The position numbers and the translations under genes are program-made. A stretch of DNA of 64,000 nt, taken from assembly GCA_963281155.1 (NCBI GenBank), contig CAUJLY010000002.1, positions 1,860,001-1,924,000 of the forward strand, written 5' to 3'. This DNA comes from Rhabditophanes sp. KR3021. Taxonomy: Eukaryota > Nematoda > Chromadorea > Rhabditida > Alloionematidae. A model generated the notes under the pieces. It saw nothing but the letters and a program-made list of their open reading frames with translations, was not told where the DNA came from and did not search any database. The first letter of the stretch is position 1; each line of letters starts with the position of its first letter. Below are positions 1 through 12,521 of this stretch, one piece after another.

Positions 1-1912
1 TTGTGTGTAAGTTCCCTCGATTATGTGTTAAAGCTAGTTTGTTTTCCACCAAATTTACTATTTTTGAAGGAATTGGCGCCCCATCTTCTTTTCCATACGG
101 CAAATAAAAGATGTAAGCGCCAGATTCTGGATAATCTATAGGAAGCATTACACGCAAACGTTGAATGTTTTTCTAAAATCAAATCGCAGTGAATTAACTA
201 AATTAGGACAAAATAGACGTACGTAAGTTGGAGCAACAACAATTTGTATCAAACGACAATGGTCGGAAACAGGTACATCTTCCTTTTCAACATAAAATGA
301 CAAAGATTTTAATTCTTTGGTTGCTGCGGCAGATAAAACAATGGATCTACCGTTGTCACAGTCTATTGAATACTTCTCCAGACCATCATCCCCTACTATT
401 AAGTTCATACCCGTTGGTCTGTCGAATTGTGCTTCCTTAGACTCTACCTTGATCTGTGAAATCAATTCCTCAGTATCATCATCAACGTGCTTACGTTTTA
501 AGCTCTTGCGCAAATAATAAGGAGTCTTATCTGAGTCATCTCTTAACTCCTCCACAATAGCTGGCAATCTAAATTAATTGATAAATATATTTAACCTCTC
601 AAGCCTACTTATTTGTTTGCTTTCTGATCGAATCCATTGGTCCGATTTTGACATCAGCTTGAACCGGTAGCCATTTATTTTTTTGAATCTGTCCCATAAA
701 TTCCACAATTGGTTTTGATACATCAAATGACACAATAAGATGTGGCATCGAATTAAAAATTCTCTTCAAAACAGTTATTTCAACAACCTTCTTACTTTCT
801 ATCAACTCAATTAATTTTTCTAAAGTGGAACGAAGCTTATGGGCATTATCAATTTTAGATCGTTCCAGTTGTAATTTACATTTTGGCAAAGATTGTGCGA
901 TAGATTCAAACAATTTTTGATATTCAGCAGACTGCTGAGACAACTCAGGGGGCATTTGAACATTATGAAGAGGAACCCCTGGCATGTGGGCAAAATTTTG
1001 CTGTTGTACCTGTTGATGGCTTTGAGGCTGAGGAATACTGGAAGGATTCATTTGATTGAAATTACGTATATTTACTGCCGAACTTGGTCCTTTATTGATT
1101 TCAGCTTGTAAAAGTGACATCGGTTGTTGATTTTGGTGAGCTGGAACTGATCCGGAACCCATTATATTGCCCATATTTGGATTTAAATAGTTTTGCCTGA
1201 TGTGGTGATTGCTTTGAGGCATACCCACGCTATTAGGCATTATATTCATTGGTGAATTTCCTTGTGGCATATTTTGATATTGGTTTGCCTGAATTCTTTG
1301 AATCGGAGGATTTGCATTAATTTGCTGATTTTGGTTGTTGATATAAACCATTTGACCTTGTATTTGATTTGGAGCCGAAGGATGTCTTTGCATAGTAGGT
1401 TGATGGCCGATATTTGGATTCACGTTTCGACTTTGATACATTTGAGCTCTTTGGCTGGGATTCATTTCCATCTGATGGATCATTTGAGGAGGTATAGGTT
1501 TACCATGACTTTGTTGTGGATTATAATTATTCATCATCATTTTTTGTGGACGTTGTTGCATCATCTCCGGTGGAATTTGCTGTTGTCCATGCTGCATTTC
1601 CATTGGTGCCATTCTTTGTGGGATTTGATTTTGAGGATAAACAATTCCATTTTGCGATTGCATTGGAACACCAGGTCTTTGCATCATCATAGGATTCATA
1701 TTTCTTTGGTTCATTTGCTGCTGTTGCTGTGCCATTTGTATATTATGGGTTTGCTGATTTGAAGTATTTTGCATCATATTAAGTCTTTGCTGCTGTTGCA
1801 AACGACTATTATTAAATTGTTGCTGATGTTGCTGCTGATGTTGTTGCTGATGTTGTTGCTGTAACATCTGTTGCTGATGGAGCATATGTTGTTCGTCGTT
1901 TCCATAACTCAT
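1..1912 (-). CDS. MED15: MED15-like Mediator tail subunit, Gln-rich (3' end cut off)
   Basis: The N-terminal half is low complexity, dominated by Gln, Met, Asn and Pro with a polyQ/QH start, as in metazoan Mediator subunit 15, a co-activator that links transcription factors to RNA polymerase II. A helical stretch and a C-terminal block containing LRVMLPIDYPESG follow, matching my memory of the MED15 C-terminal domain. Exons on the minus strand are 1912-609, 568-223 and 172 to the window edge. The introns (569-608 and 173-222) are GT-AG and keep the frame. The start is the ATG at 1912. About 600 codons are visible and the C-terminus lies outside the window. The Gln-rich part alone would be weak evidence; the C-terminal block supports the name. 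Confidence 0.62.
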
Positions 1913-3536
1913 TTTTTCAAATTACTTATAATCGGAGGTTATTAGATCCCAGAACTAAAAGTAAAAATAGTTTAAATTAATTTAGCATATTACAATTTTT
2001 AATTAAAACACGTGAGATAGGTTTTAAACATATTAAATTGAATATAACAAAATATTCCTACTGAGTATTTCTTTATGCATGTACAATCAATCAATTATTT
2101 TATTACAAATGGTGTCAAATAGTTTAATCATTTGTTTCGAATGTAAAAAACAAAAAAATATTACTTAAATGCAATCTAAATTAAGTTATCATTGCAGTTA
2201 ATTATTTATACTATACTTGGATGTTTTTTAAACGATATTGTACAAGGAAGTTGTTTATTTAGTAAAATTTAAAAATATTCAGGAAACCAATCATAAAATA
2301 TCAGTAACAAAATTCAAGAATGAATGATTAAGATATAAGCTTTTGTTCAGTTAAATACTAATATATTTATTCGGATGCATAACCTAATCTAAAAATTGGT
2401 CGCATAATAATCATCTAATGCAATGAACGACTTCCCAATACGGTTCGTCGTGTGAGTTTGTTACTAGCAAATAGTATTCAATAGATTAACACTTTACAAC
2501 ATAGATTGCATGGGAAATATGTTAATAATACAACAACTTTTAATTTGCCTCTAAAAACTGCCAATATATTACTCAAAATTAGTTACTCAGCTTATTTTGC
2601 ATATAATTTAAATATTGACAGAATATAAATTCAATAAACAAATGAATATATGTATAAAAATATACAATAAATGTATTTGCCAAAACTTGAATTCATTCTT
2701 TGATGGCGTATCATTGGTCAAATACTTTTGGACATACAAGATCACCGTTAAAAGCAAATCAAGGATAATTTAAAAATTATGAATTCATTCCGTACGTCGT
2801 CATTAAAACATATCTAACGATTACAAATAATATTTTTCATTGCACATTTAACTTCATAATGTTAAAATTGTGATGTCTCTAAAACTTTATTTTATGCCAG
2901 ACAATATAAATAGCAATAGATTTTAAAGAAAAGTTTTAAAAAGTTACCAAGTTAAGAGATTCACCAACTTTTTTGGAATTTATAACCAATTTGACCATAA
3001 AAAGCTCAAAAATAATTCTAATTAATAAATCGTATTCAAAGTTTCAAATACTAAGTTATTTGATTTTAATACAAATTGTTTTATTAAAACTTATGCTGAA
3101 TTTGTTGCTCAAATAAACTGATTAATTTTGAACCATCATTCTACCACTGAATTTGTTTAATAATTTGATATTATCTGTCTTAATTCTTCCAAAAAAGGAC
3201 AACGTTTTTATATAATGATATTTTCAAACGGAAAACTAATGATGCATATCCTACTTCTTTTGTTCTAATAAAGGTAAGAACAGAACTTGTTTTGCAAGTT
3301 ATTTTTTACCTAAAGGTCATTGAATCATACCAAATTAGCCATTTTTTATACAATTTGGAAACAGGCTATTGTTATGTTTCCATATTTTGTCCATTCCTTT
3401 GCATACCTCAATTAGAAACATTAAATAACTTTCAAAATCCTTAAAATAACATCCCCAGCTGTTAGAAAGACCATGACCTAGTAATTGCCGGTCATCTTTC
3501 CCATTAACAACGACCTTTCTCTTATTTTACGGTTGC
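1913..3536. other. AT-rich intergenic region
   Basis: No convincing coding sequence or RNA gene is visible on either strand. The stretch separates the start of the MED15-like gene from the small secreted-protein gene and probably holds both promoters. Confidence 0.5.
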
Positions 3537-3547
3537 TATATATAATT
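3537..3547 (+). promoter_or_regulatory. TATA box of the small secreted-protein gene
   Basis: TATATATAATT lies 53 bp upstream of the ATG at 3601, the right distance for a TATA box plus a short 5' leader. It is one of the few clean TATA-like elements next to a gene in this window, which suggests a strongly or cell-type-specifically expressed gene. Confidence 0.45.
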
Positions 3548-3600
3548 CTAGGATATTATTCAACCACACAATTCTCAATCATTCTTATTTATTCACAAAA

Positions 3601-4024
3601 ATGACAAACTTTTTTAAATTCATCATTGTTGCTTTATTGTTCATATTTGCTGAATCTAGGAATATTTACAGAAGAAGTTTGTTTACACATTATTTGATAT
3701 CAATAATACTTTGCTCTTTTAGATACTGAGGATGTTTTTATAGACAGAAGTTCAAGATGGTTCAAGCATCCAGTCAAAGCTTCTTTAAACAAAGCCTACA
3801 ACAAAAAACTGTATCATAAGACACGTTTTGCCAGAGCAGATTCAGACATTGCACCAGCCGTTGTTGTTCCAGCTGAATTACCTGATCACGAGTTTTTTGA
3901 GAAGGTCTCCGAAACAGGAAACACAATTATTGTGGACGGGCACTTCGGATCTAAAAAGAACTTCAATTTTAACGCTTTATCTGGCGAAGTTGTAGTTCCA
4001 TACGATTCAAAGGATTTTGCTTGA
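3601..4024 (+). CDS. small secreted protein, unknown family
   Basis: Two exons, 3601-3676 and 3723-4024, with a 46-nt GT-AG intron, encode about 125 residues. The N-terminus (MTNFFKFIIVALLFIFAES) is a clear signal peptide, so the product should enter the secretory pathway. The mature part is short, charged and free of cysteine, with a basic RRxTED region after the signal and the acidic end SGEVVVPYDSKDFA. I do not recognise the family. The TATA box upstream and AATAAA at about 4110 support a real transcript. It precedes a secreted esterase on the same strand. Confidence 0.6.
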
Positions 4025-4408
4025 TTTAACTATTATTTAGACACTATTAAATGTGGCTGTCAATTTTACTCTAATCTACTTTTAACATCGCCCATCATTT
4101 GCCCATTAATAAAATATTTATTATCAATTACATCAATACCACTTTTGGAGCATATACTATAAAAAGTTTTATTATTCCATCTATTACCAACCACCAAAAC
4201 CATGCTTTTACCACATTATTTTCAATTTCTTCTACAAAAAAGTGTCACATTTTTGACAAACGATAAACTAAGATTACCAATTGTTAGATCATATTATAGG
4301 TGAGGCAGAACAGCATTTTTATTATATGCATATTTTGTCATAAAATTTGAATCTTCAGACTTTCTTCTAGTTTCATTCCAATCATTCGCCTTCGCTTCAA
4401 CTGTAACC

Positions 4409-6367
4409 ATGAAACAAACTTTTCTCTTTGCTTTTTTAGTTGCATATGTTGATTCTTTTGAAAAACCTTGGTTTTATGCCAGCATTCACAGTGATTCTGC
4501 CCAATTTTATGCTCCATTTCAAGATGAAATTATTGCAAACGTCTCAGTTACTCTGCCAATCGGAACTTTAACAGGAATGACCATTGATTTAGGAAACGAC
4601 AAGACTGATGTCTTCCATGGCAAAGCTGATATTTTCTTAGGAGTTCCATTTGCCCAACCACCAATTAATTCTTTAAGATTTAAAGCAAGTTAAAGGGTTT
4701 ATTTATTACATATAACCATTTGTTTAGTACCCAGTCGAGATTAAAAACTTCTCTTCAAATCCTTACCTTGCTCAAAAACAACCTAATCTTTGCCCTCAAA
4801 GTGTGAATCAGGAAACAAATAAATTAGACGATAACCAAGATGAAGACTGTCTTTACATGAATATTCTTACACCCCAAGCAAGCAGTAAACTCAACTTCCC
4901 TGTCATGGTTTTTATTCACGGGGGCACATTTGTTTCTGGTGGGATTATGAACTATGGACATGAAGGAATTATTACAAACTTGGTCAGCCATGGAATCGTC
5001 GTTGTTCTGATACAGTATAGAATCGGTGCTTTAGGGTTCCTAACAACTTTTACTGATGATATGCCTCCAAATAGAGCAATGTTTGATCAGTTGATGGCTT
5101 TGGAGTTTATCAAAGAAAATATTCAATATTTCGGCGGAGATAAAACACAAATTACTTTGGTTGGACAATCTGCTGGGGCCGCAAGTGCGAGCGCACATTC
5201 ATATTCCCCACTTTCAAAGGATCTATTTAAAAAGCTTATCTTGATGTCTGGAACAATTTATGTCTCAATGGAAGGTTCCTTAGGAGATGTAGATTTGGAT
5301 TTTGATCGAGCAAACAAAATTTGCAAAATTACCAAACAAGAATGGGAAAATAGATCTATGAAAACAGTTAATGACTGCTTTAGAAATGCTGATATAACAC
5401 ATTTTATTAGATTGGAGCATACCAATATTTATGGATGGAAACTTCACATAGATGATAAGTTCGGGAAATTTTTACCTGCTAGTCCAGTACATTTACTCGA
5501 TTCAAGACCAGATTTACCAATCATGCTGGGAACAATGAAAAATGAGTTTGTTTCCTTCCTGATTGGCTTTAATTATACAAAAATGATTTCGGCTTCAACA
5601 TTCGGACAACAGGAATACGAAGGGTTGTTCAACGATATTGCCGGTTATTTTAAGGCCAAAACACAGATGATGCTTAATTTGTGCTTGAATTTTTATAAAC
5701 CTTATAAAACTAGCTCAACTGACAACTTAGAGTGGATCAAAATTGCAGATAGAACTATAACATCTGCTTCTTTTGTTAGTACTACCGGAGTTGAAGCTAG
5801 ATGGTTGTATGACAAACAATTCAAACAAATTTATTTGTATGAAAATTCGTATGCACCTTCATTTTCACCCAAATTGAATTTACCTGGATGGAAGGAATAT
5901 AATCGTATGCTATCAATTCGATTAAAATATTATATAATATTATATTTTTAGCTGCCATGCATTCTTCTGATGTGGAATTGTTGATGAGACAACCAGACAA
6001 ATTCAACGGAATTCAATTTACACAAACAGATATTCAGGCATCTACACGTTTGGGAAACATTTTTGCCGACTTCGTAAAAGATTCAACCAACATGAAAACT
6101 AATTATCAATGGACCCCGGTTAATGATTATGACAATTTAAACCATTATGCCATAAACGCAGATGCAACATCTCGAATGTCTACAACTCCTTATCGCCCAA
6201 CTGATATGCTGATGTGGAGTAAAGTTTCGAGTGTTATTATGGGAGAATGGCCAATGGGAGATTATACTTCATATGACTATCGTTTCAGAAAAGACAGTTC
6301 TTCAGGTACTGCATTTAATCTCATATTCATATTGTCAAGTACTCTCTTCTCCTTATATCTTGTATGA
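4409..6367 (+). CDS. type-B carboxylesterase / cholinesterase-like protein
   Basis: Three exons (4409-4688, 4735-5904, 5952-6367) encode 621 residues of the alpha/beta-hydrolase carboxylesterase family, which splits carboxylic esters; cholinesterases and neuroligins are relatives. A signal peptide (MKQTFLFAFLVAYVDS) is followed by FLGVPFAQPP, EDCLYMNILTP and the oxyanion-hole motif VFIHGGTF. The nucleophile serine is in GQSAGA, a glutamate is in GTMKNEF, and the catalytic histidine is in AMHSSDVELL. The triad looks complete, so an active enzyme is more likely than a neuroligin. The C-terminal hydrophobic stretch (LIFILSSTLFSLYLV) could be a GPI-anchor signal. Intron 1 uses the second of two nearby acceptors; the other brings a stop. 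The substrate cannot be predicted. Confidence 0.88.
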
Positions 6368-6563
6368 CAATAAATTTTTTACAATATCCTGTATTACCTG
6401 TCATTTAATGAATTATTAATAACATAAATACACTTATGTAAAGAAAATGAACCATACACATGCTTATTTAAAAATAGACACACGCAATATGCACCTGCTC
6501 TCATTAATGGAATAAATAATATTATTTATTATCGATACTTAATTATACGTAAACTGGATTGTT

Positions 6564-7743
6564 TTGACACCATCCATTTCCATGGCAACCTCAGCTAAGC
6601 ACAGCCATAACCATCACATACTCGATAACAATCTAAGTGCCATACATTGTGGATACCTTTTAATCAATTTAGCATCTACCACCCTGGATAAATTAGACAA
6701 TTTGTCAGAAGCCAGTGAATTGCTTTCATTGACAGGCATTTTAAAGGAAGGCAAACATATTTACACGGATCCATTTGTATCTGGTAGTTGGACTAATATT
6801 TGTATGCTAACGAGAAGATACTCTGACAGGTTTATTGATGGTACACGCATTCAACCTCACCAACTCAACGACTTTATGAAGAAAATTTGTTGCTGTGTTT
6901 CCTTGTGGAAAAAACAAGCCACGGCAGGAGGCGATGCCCCCGCTCAGCCCAAAACATTTTCATGGGACAAGCCGAATGTTGATCCGGCTGCCTTCATCTG
7001 CACCAAGCTTGAAAACGAAACTGTCCTAAAGCCACCTGGCTCAGTACAAGGACAGCAATTTCTCATAGATTCTTGCAAAAATTGTATTATTCTTGTTCAA
7101 GACTACACGGCTTCCGTTATGATTGACGACTGTGAAGATTGTATCATTGTCATAGGGCCGTGTAAGGGAAGGTACGTTAAATAATCCTATTTCCATCTTA
7201 AGTTCATTCTAGCATCTTTATTCGTGACACCAAAAGGTGCCAATTATTTGCTATTTGTCAACAATTGCGCACCAGAGATTGCAATGACATTTCCGCGTTT
7301 ATCTTTTGCACAACATCTCCAATAATTGAAGATAGTACTCGAATGAGATTTAGTCAATTATTTATTAATTATGACAAATTAGAAGGTAATTGGATTTTAC
7401 TTGATCATTTAATTAACAATAATTTATAGAACAAATGGAAAACGCTCAAATGAGTCCTTTTACAAATTCATGGGACAAAGTTCACGATTACACTCCTACT
7501 TCGGGCAAAAACAGCAATTTTGCAATTCGAAACGGCGCGGATTATTCCGGATTTACTGAGGCTTTAGTTGAGGCAAAAACAAAAGGTCACATTACATTTG
7601 ATGCCCCGTCTTCGTATTTCCTCAATTTAATTGATATCCCAGACAAGGAATCTAATTTAATCTTGGTAATGCCGACGGAAAACCAAGATTTGGGGCAATA
7701 TTACAAAGGTATGGACAACTATCTATTAATGAAAACTATGTAA
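6564..7743 (+). CDS. RP2: RP2-like ARL3 GTPase-activating protein (TBCC domain)
   Basis: Exons 6564-7171, 7213-7385 and 7430-7743 give 364 residues. From about residue 130 the protein matches human RP2: FSWDKPNVDP, PGSVQGQQFLIDSCKNC, DDCEDCIIVIGPCKG and QQLRTRDC. The last contains the arginine that in RP2 acts as GAP finger for ARL3, in cilia and lipid-modified cargo traffic. Two oddities stand out. About 104 residues of unrecognised sequence precede the RP2 part, and an internal Met at 6876 starts MKKICCCV, which could be a membrane-anchored RP2 N-terminus. The NDK-like C-terminal domain of vertebrate RP2 is missing or very short. The true start is therefore uncertain; the TBCC assignment is firm. 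Confidence 0.85.
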
Positions 7744-7960
7744 ACGGGGAAATCAAAAATATATTAAATTATTCATCAGTAGTCATCTTGAGTTCAAACA
7801 TCATTTTGATCGAAATGTCAGCGACTGCACATGCATTGGCAGAATTTAAAAGGTAGACATCTCGCATTTGCCGTGATCACAATTGGTGTTTTAATGCTTG
7901 AATCTTTCCATTGAGATAAACTCCAACTTTTGAGCTAATTCTTTAGTAGGCACTGGAAGC

Positions 7961-8244
7961 TTAAGATGGAGAGTTTCGGCCAGATGGTTCTTGATCCTGT
8001 CCATTCTTGCCAATTTCATCCATATAAGCTTCAACCTTCGGTCTACTTCTTTTGAGTAAATTGCCCCTTCCAGTTAAACCAGATTCATCATCTTTTTGAA
8101 ACAAACCAAAAGCATGACTTGGTTGTGGTGGCTGGACTGAAACTAAAACAACTACTTATTGTTTAAGATGTTTAACTTACCTTTAGCTGGGACATCTTTT
8201 GTTCCCGCAGATAACGAGTCTTTCCCAACGATAGGTGGCTTCAT
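7961..8244 (-). CDS. putative small two-exon gene, unknown
   Basis: A strong GTAAGT donor at 8180 and a TTTCAG acceptor join exons 8244-8181 and 8136-7961 into a 79-residue hydrophilic protein ending EPSGRNSPS. The longer open frame covering 8183-8386 hits a stop two bases before the donor, so it is probably not the spliced frame. A different frame downstream (about 7870-8060) also looks protein-like and contains LKLPVPTKELAQKLEFISME, so the gene may be longer, with another intron or a frameshift. I do not recognise a family. Confidence 0.35.
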
Positions 8245-8502
8245 AAGACAACTGTTTCATTCCAAGTGGCAAAGGCATTTCATCTTTATTTCTCTTTAGA
8301 CTTTTCTTGAGATCGTTATTGACACCGCTTCTCTCCATAGTTAACTCCAGTTGAGTGAGTGGACAACTAAAAATATAAAACAACAATTAGTAAGCATTAG
8401 AACTTAATAACAATATAAATACAACAAATTTTAGAGTGACTAATATTTAAAATTCAAAAAATATCGTTTTAAAAAGATACCTTTGACATATAGTTTACTT
8501 AA

Positions 8503-8820
8503 ATGTACAATATTAATTTAAACTTTACAGACAGTTTGGCTTTTGCCAAAGTGTTGGCAGAAGCAGAGGATGTTACCGTCAAAATGACAAAAGACCTCAA
8601 CATTGTAAAAGGAGATCTGAAATGCCTTTTCATGGACAAACAATTTGACAAATATTCAGGCCAATTACTGGCAATTGAGCTGAAAAATGGGAATAAAATG
8701 GCTATTGAAGAGGCTATGGCTGCTGCAAACACAATTAATTCCATTTTGATTGATGCACCCAAGACATTTGAATACATTAAAAATCTTTACCAGCTAGCCG
8801 AAGTCAAAAGCAGTGTATAG
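8503..8820 (+). CDS. small helical protein, weakly BORCS8-like
   Basis: A single exon encodes 105 residues. A TAA lies in frame directly before the ATG, so this start is fixed. The protein is predicted almost entirely helical, without signal peptide or membrane segment. Its order of features (FTDSLAFAKVLAEAED near the start, INSILIDAPKTFEYIKNLYQ near the end) faintly recalls BORC subunit 8, a lysosome-positioning factor, but this is a memory-level resemblance. It runs tail-to-tail with ANKMY2, whose stop is 109 bp away. Confidence 0.5.
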   Translation: MYNINLNFTDSLAFAKVLAEAEDVTVKMTKDLNIVKGDLKCLFMDKQFDKYSGQLLAIELKNGNKMAIEEAMAAANTINSILIDAPKTFEYIKNLYQLAEVKSSV

Positions 8821-8928
8821 CTTATTATTATTACAATTATCCATTTAATCTTTTATTAAAATACATATAATTTTACAAATAAAAAGTGGATGATTAAATT
8901 TCATTATTTCATTATTATTCAAAAGACT

Positions 8929-10408
8929 TTACTCGATGTTTGACTCATCGCTTGACTCGCTCATCGACTCCTTTTTATCTTTTTCTAGAGCCTCCACGTC
9001 TTTCGATGTAATTTCTTGGTAGTTAGAAACTACCTGATTTTCGCATAAAAACTTGCAACATTTTTTATGACATGGCCAGTCGAATTTTTGACAGGTCTGT
9101 GAACAATAAGCACTCTTACACTTTGGACACTTCAATTTGGAACATATTCCGCAAACTGCACACATTCCAGAAACCATTACTAGTCTTTGCCCAAAAAGAG
9201 ATTGCATAATTAAAGTATAGGCAGAAGGTCTGTCTCCAAATTTAATTTTATTCATCGTCTTTCCCAGATTTTGATAGATGAGGGAGTTTTTATACGGAAA
9301 GGCGAGAATTGTATTCCTGAGCAATTTTTCTTCAAACTCACGCACTACAGAACCTTCTTTCATATGACAAATCATTTTTGCATATTCATTTAGCAGTTGT
9401 TCCTCGTTTAATTCTTTACCTTCGCTTTCTGCCTTTCTGTGACAGCTATCGATATACTTAAGCATTTCGTTTAATGGAAAGTAAATGAACCACAGTTTTA
9501 ATGACAGCATCTATAAAAAAGTAATAACAACGGTTAATCATCTACACTAATCACTTAATCCAATCACCTCATTTGAAGATTTGTATCTTAATTGCCTTTC
9601 AAACAACCTATCAATTACCCACACAAATTTTTTATGCCGATCCTTTAAGACATCTGTGCCAAGTAATTTAAATACTATTTTGACTGGATGCAGCTCATTT
9701 CCTCGTACGATGTCATGAATAAATTTAATAAACTCGCCAGGGAATATTTCACTAGATTTAGAACCATTTGGATGCACTATACGATCAACATCTGCATATG
9801 AGATATAGCTATTGATGACGCTCACACATTCGTGTTGCCCTGTAAACGCAGCTAACTCACCCGCCGTCTTGTGAATAATATTTACCGCTTCGCTATTGAC
9901 GCCTGCTTCAAGCAACATTTGGCAAATTCTTGCATTTCCTAAAATAACAATTTTTAAATCCATCATAATTACGCAAATAATACTGTCTATCTCAAAAAAT
10001 CATATAAATATATAAATACTCATATAATTAAAATTACTCATACAAATTCACATATAAAGGGTAATATACTATCATAATACAGTTATTCTAATTACCTGCT
10101 AAGGCGGCAAACATTAAGGATGTATAGCCATCTGAATGTTTTTTATTACAAGCATCTCCGCCATTTAACAAAAGCCATTCAACGAGCTCTTCATTTCCTT
10201 TGTAGGCTGCTTGATCGACAGCATTTAAACCATCTTTATCCAAACAATTTATTCCTACTTCCTTATCAATAATCATTCGCTTAACTTCCCCTACATTTCC
10301 TAAACAAAGAAGTTAAAATAACGAAAAAGACTTGCAATGGTAATTACCTTCTGTAATACATTTAAAAAACTTCTCCTCACTATCAGACACAATTCGTGGT
10401 GGCGCCAT
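8929..10408 (-). CDS. ANKMY2: ankyrin-repeat and MYND-finger protein (ANKMY2)
   Basis: Four exons on the minus strand (10408-10348, 10299-10096, 9938-9568, 9510-8929) splice in frame. Ankyrin repeats come first (INCLDKDGLNAVDQAAYKGN, DGYTSLMFAALAGN, TAGELAAFTGQHECVSVIN), then the ANKMY2-specific NELHPVKIV region. A MYND zinc finger follows with the pairs CAVCGIC, CPKCKSAYC and CQKFDWPCHKKCC. The tail is acidic and Ser-rich (SMSESSDESNIE). The order and spacing match vertebrate ANKMY2, a cilium-linked FKBP38 partner that delivers adenylyl cyclases. Introns are about 50-160 nt; the longest, between exons 2 and 3, is pure AT-rich filler. Confidence 0.92.
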
Positions 10409-12521
10409 GATAATAACTCCAATTATTAGCTAAAAACAATTCAAAATAAATGATCCGAAAAAGTAATCTATACAAATGGCACAATCTATAGCAGATGCCC
10501 TATATATAGTGTCAATAATCGCGTGATAATATAAAAGGTATTCCGTAAATGATGCCTTGCATGTTAATCTTCGTTCTTAGATATTAAATGTATTTATAAG
10601 TCCTACTAAATATCCCCTTCTATTTATAAGTGTATTTATTTTTATATACTTAAATTTAAGAACTCTTTAATGGCGCCATCGTAAAGCTTACAAACAACTA
10701 AACTTTGCTCGCTAATTAAAAACGGGGGACTTTCTTATCTCAACAACGCATGTTTCTCTTTTATATTAATAAAATATCAAGTTACGTTATATCGAATATA
10801 CTTTTAAAAAATTAATGCAAACAATGTACTTTTAAAAAAATAGCCTCAATAAAGTTGCTCCATTCTGTTGTCAGAATATAATAATAAATTGTTTGCATAG
10901 CTTTAACAAAGAAATCATCGTATTTGCAAACATTTTTCGATAAAAGTTACTATCATATCAGTGTATATTTATGGTACTAATAACTAATTTTAACTTGCTG
11001 ATAAAATATCTATAGTTGTATCTTTTTATTAAGATTAATATATTTTTCAATAATTGTTAATTTAATTTTTAACTAGATAGTACCGTAAATAGATCCCGCC
11101 ATTCTAGACAGATTATATGCGACAAAAAGCTTGGGCAGAACTTTTCGCGCAAAATTACTGCCATCTTAAAAAGTTTAAAAAGTGTCGTAATCTATTAGAT
11201 CTGCTTTCAGGATTTTTTAGTGTAATGAGAATCTTTTCAAAGATAATTAAAAGATTTTCTCATCTACACCAGCTGTTTAAAAGACTTGTTTATGATAATA
11301 GAACAATTGTCTTAATTCAATTTATCATTCCGTCATTTTATCTATACATTCATTACACAAAACTAAAAAGCAGATAAATTTAAGTAATTGTAAAGCATTC
11401 CGATTATACCCCTTCTGAAATGGTTTAATATATTAGCACACATCTACATAATATTAACTTCCTACAAGATGCATTATTCTCATTTTTAGACTACTTTTTT
11501 CTTCCACATTAGAAGTTTATATCCGAGGGTAAATAAATGTCTTTGGTAGTATTAAGTTTGTGGGATGAAGAAGTGTATTTGCAGTGAGTTATAATTTGGT
11601 GTGCAATACTTAGGATCCAATTACAATAATTGATAAAGAACATCAAAAATATTGCATTTATCTTCATTTAATTAATCCATTCTCTTTCTCTGTGGGTGTT
11701 CTTTAACTTCCCGCAACGCGTCCACATCGTGTCAAGACTTTTGTGTATTGATCGAAATTGGAGAGTTGCCATGGCAACTCCATACAAAAGATTGTTTGTT
11801 TTTTTGAGAACTTTTATAATATGCAGATGAGTAGTGGGCGCTTAGTAAATTATTAGATCAAAATTTACCTTTCCATAATATCTATCCCCACAACAAATGC
11901 CTTCTTACTTTCCATTTTTCTTACAATTGGCTACTCACACTACCACTATTTCCTCAATATCATCTACTTCCCAATAAGCTTAATTCACATCGATTTTTAG
12001 TTCTTAATTAAAATTCACATTCTCTTACAAAATAGTACTTTAAATAACTAATATACATACATAATAGTGGTACTTGATAAATTAATTAATCTCAATAACA
12101 ACCATGCTTTACACACATAAATAAGTGCCGTTCTTCTTAATCAGTTTTAAAAATTATACTCTTATTCAGCTTATTAATTACCTTATTCCTATGCAACTTA
12201 TTAATTACTTTATTCAATTTAGTAATTGTTTTATTCTTATCCAACTTATTAATATATTTCTGATCTTAATAATTATCTCGATCATACCCAACTTAATATG
12301 CGACATATTTTTATTTTATTTAATCAGTATCTTATTCTTTTTCAACTTAATGAGTTTCATGTTTCTCCACTTTATAATTTTGATATTTTTATCCAAACTA
12401 ATTTTAATTATCTTGCTGTCAATCATTCAGATCTCCATTTATCGTTTGACCAAACAAACATTTGGCACTTTATCAGTTAAAGATTGATGTGCCATTATCT
12501 ATATTCTAAAATATTACTCAA
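10409..12521. other. intergenic region with AT-rich degenerate repeats
   Basis: No gene is supported in these 2.1 kb. An open frame at 11117-11377 (86 codons) has no recognisable content. From about 12160 to 12470 the sequence is extremely T/A-rich with loose reiteration of TTATTAATTA and TTTATTC words, which creates meaningless hydrophobic open frames. The promoter of the INO80D-like gene should lie at the right end. Confidence 0.45.

Noticed and set aside
605..1912. Long Gln-rich region as a possible prion-like or transposon-derived sequence
   Set aside because: The in-frame splicing to a MED15-like C-terminal block explains it better.
11117..11377. 86-codon + strand frame in the 10.4-12.5 kb spacer
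   Set aside because: No recognisable motif, no splice or promoter context, and composition like the AT-rich surroundings.
12125..12487. 120-codon hydrophobic frame that could pass for a multi-pass membrane protein
   Set aside because: The Leu/Ile/Phe content comes from TTA/ATT-rich degenerate repeats; a second frame over the same bases looks just as 'hydrophobic'.
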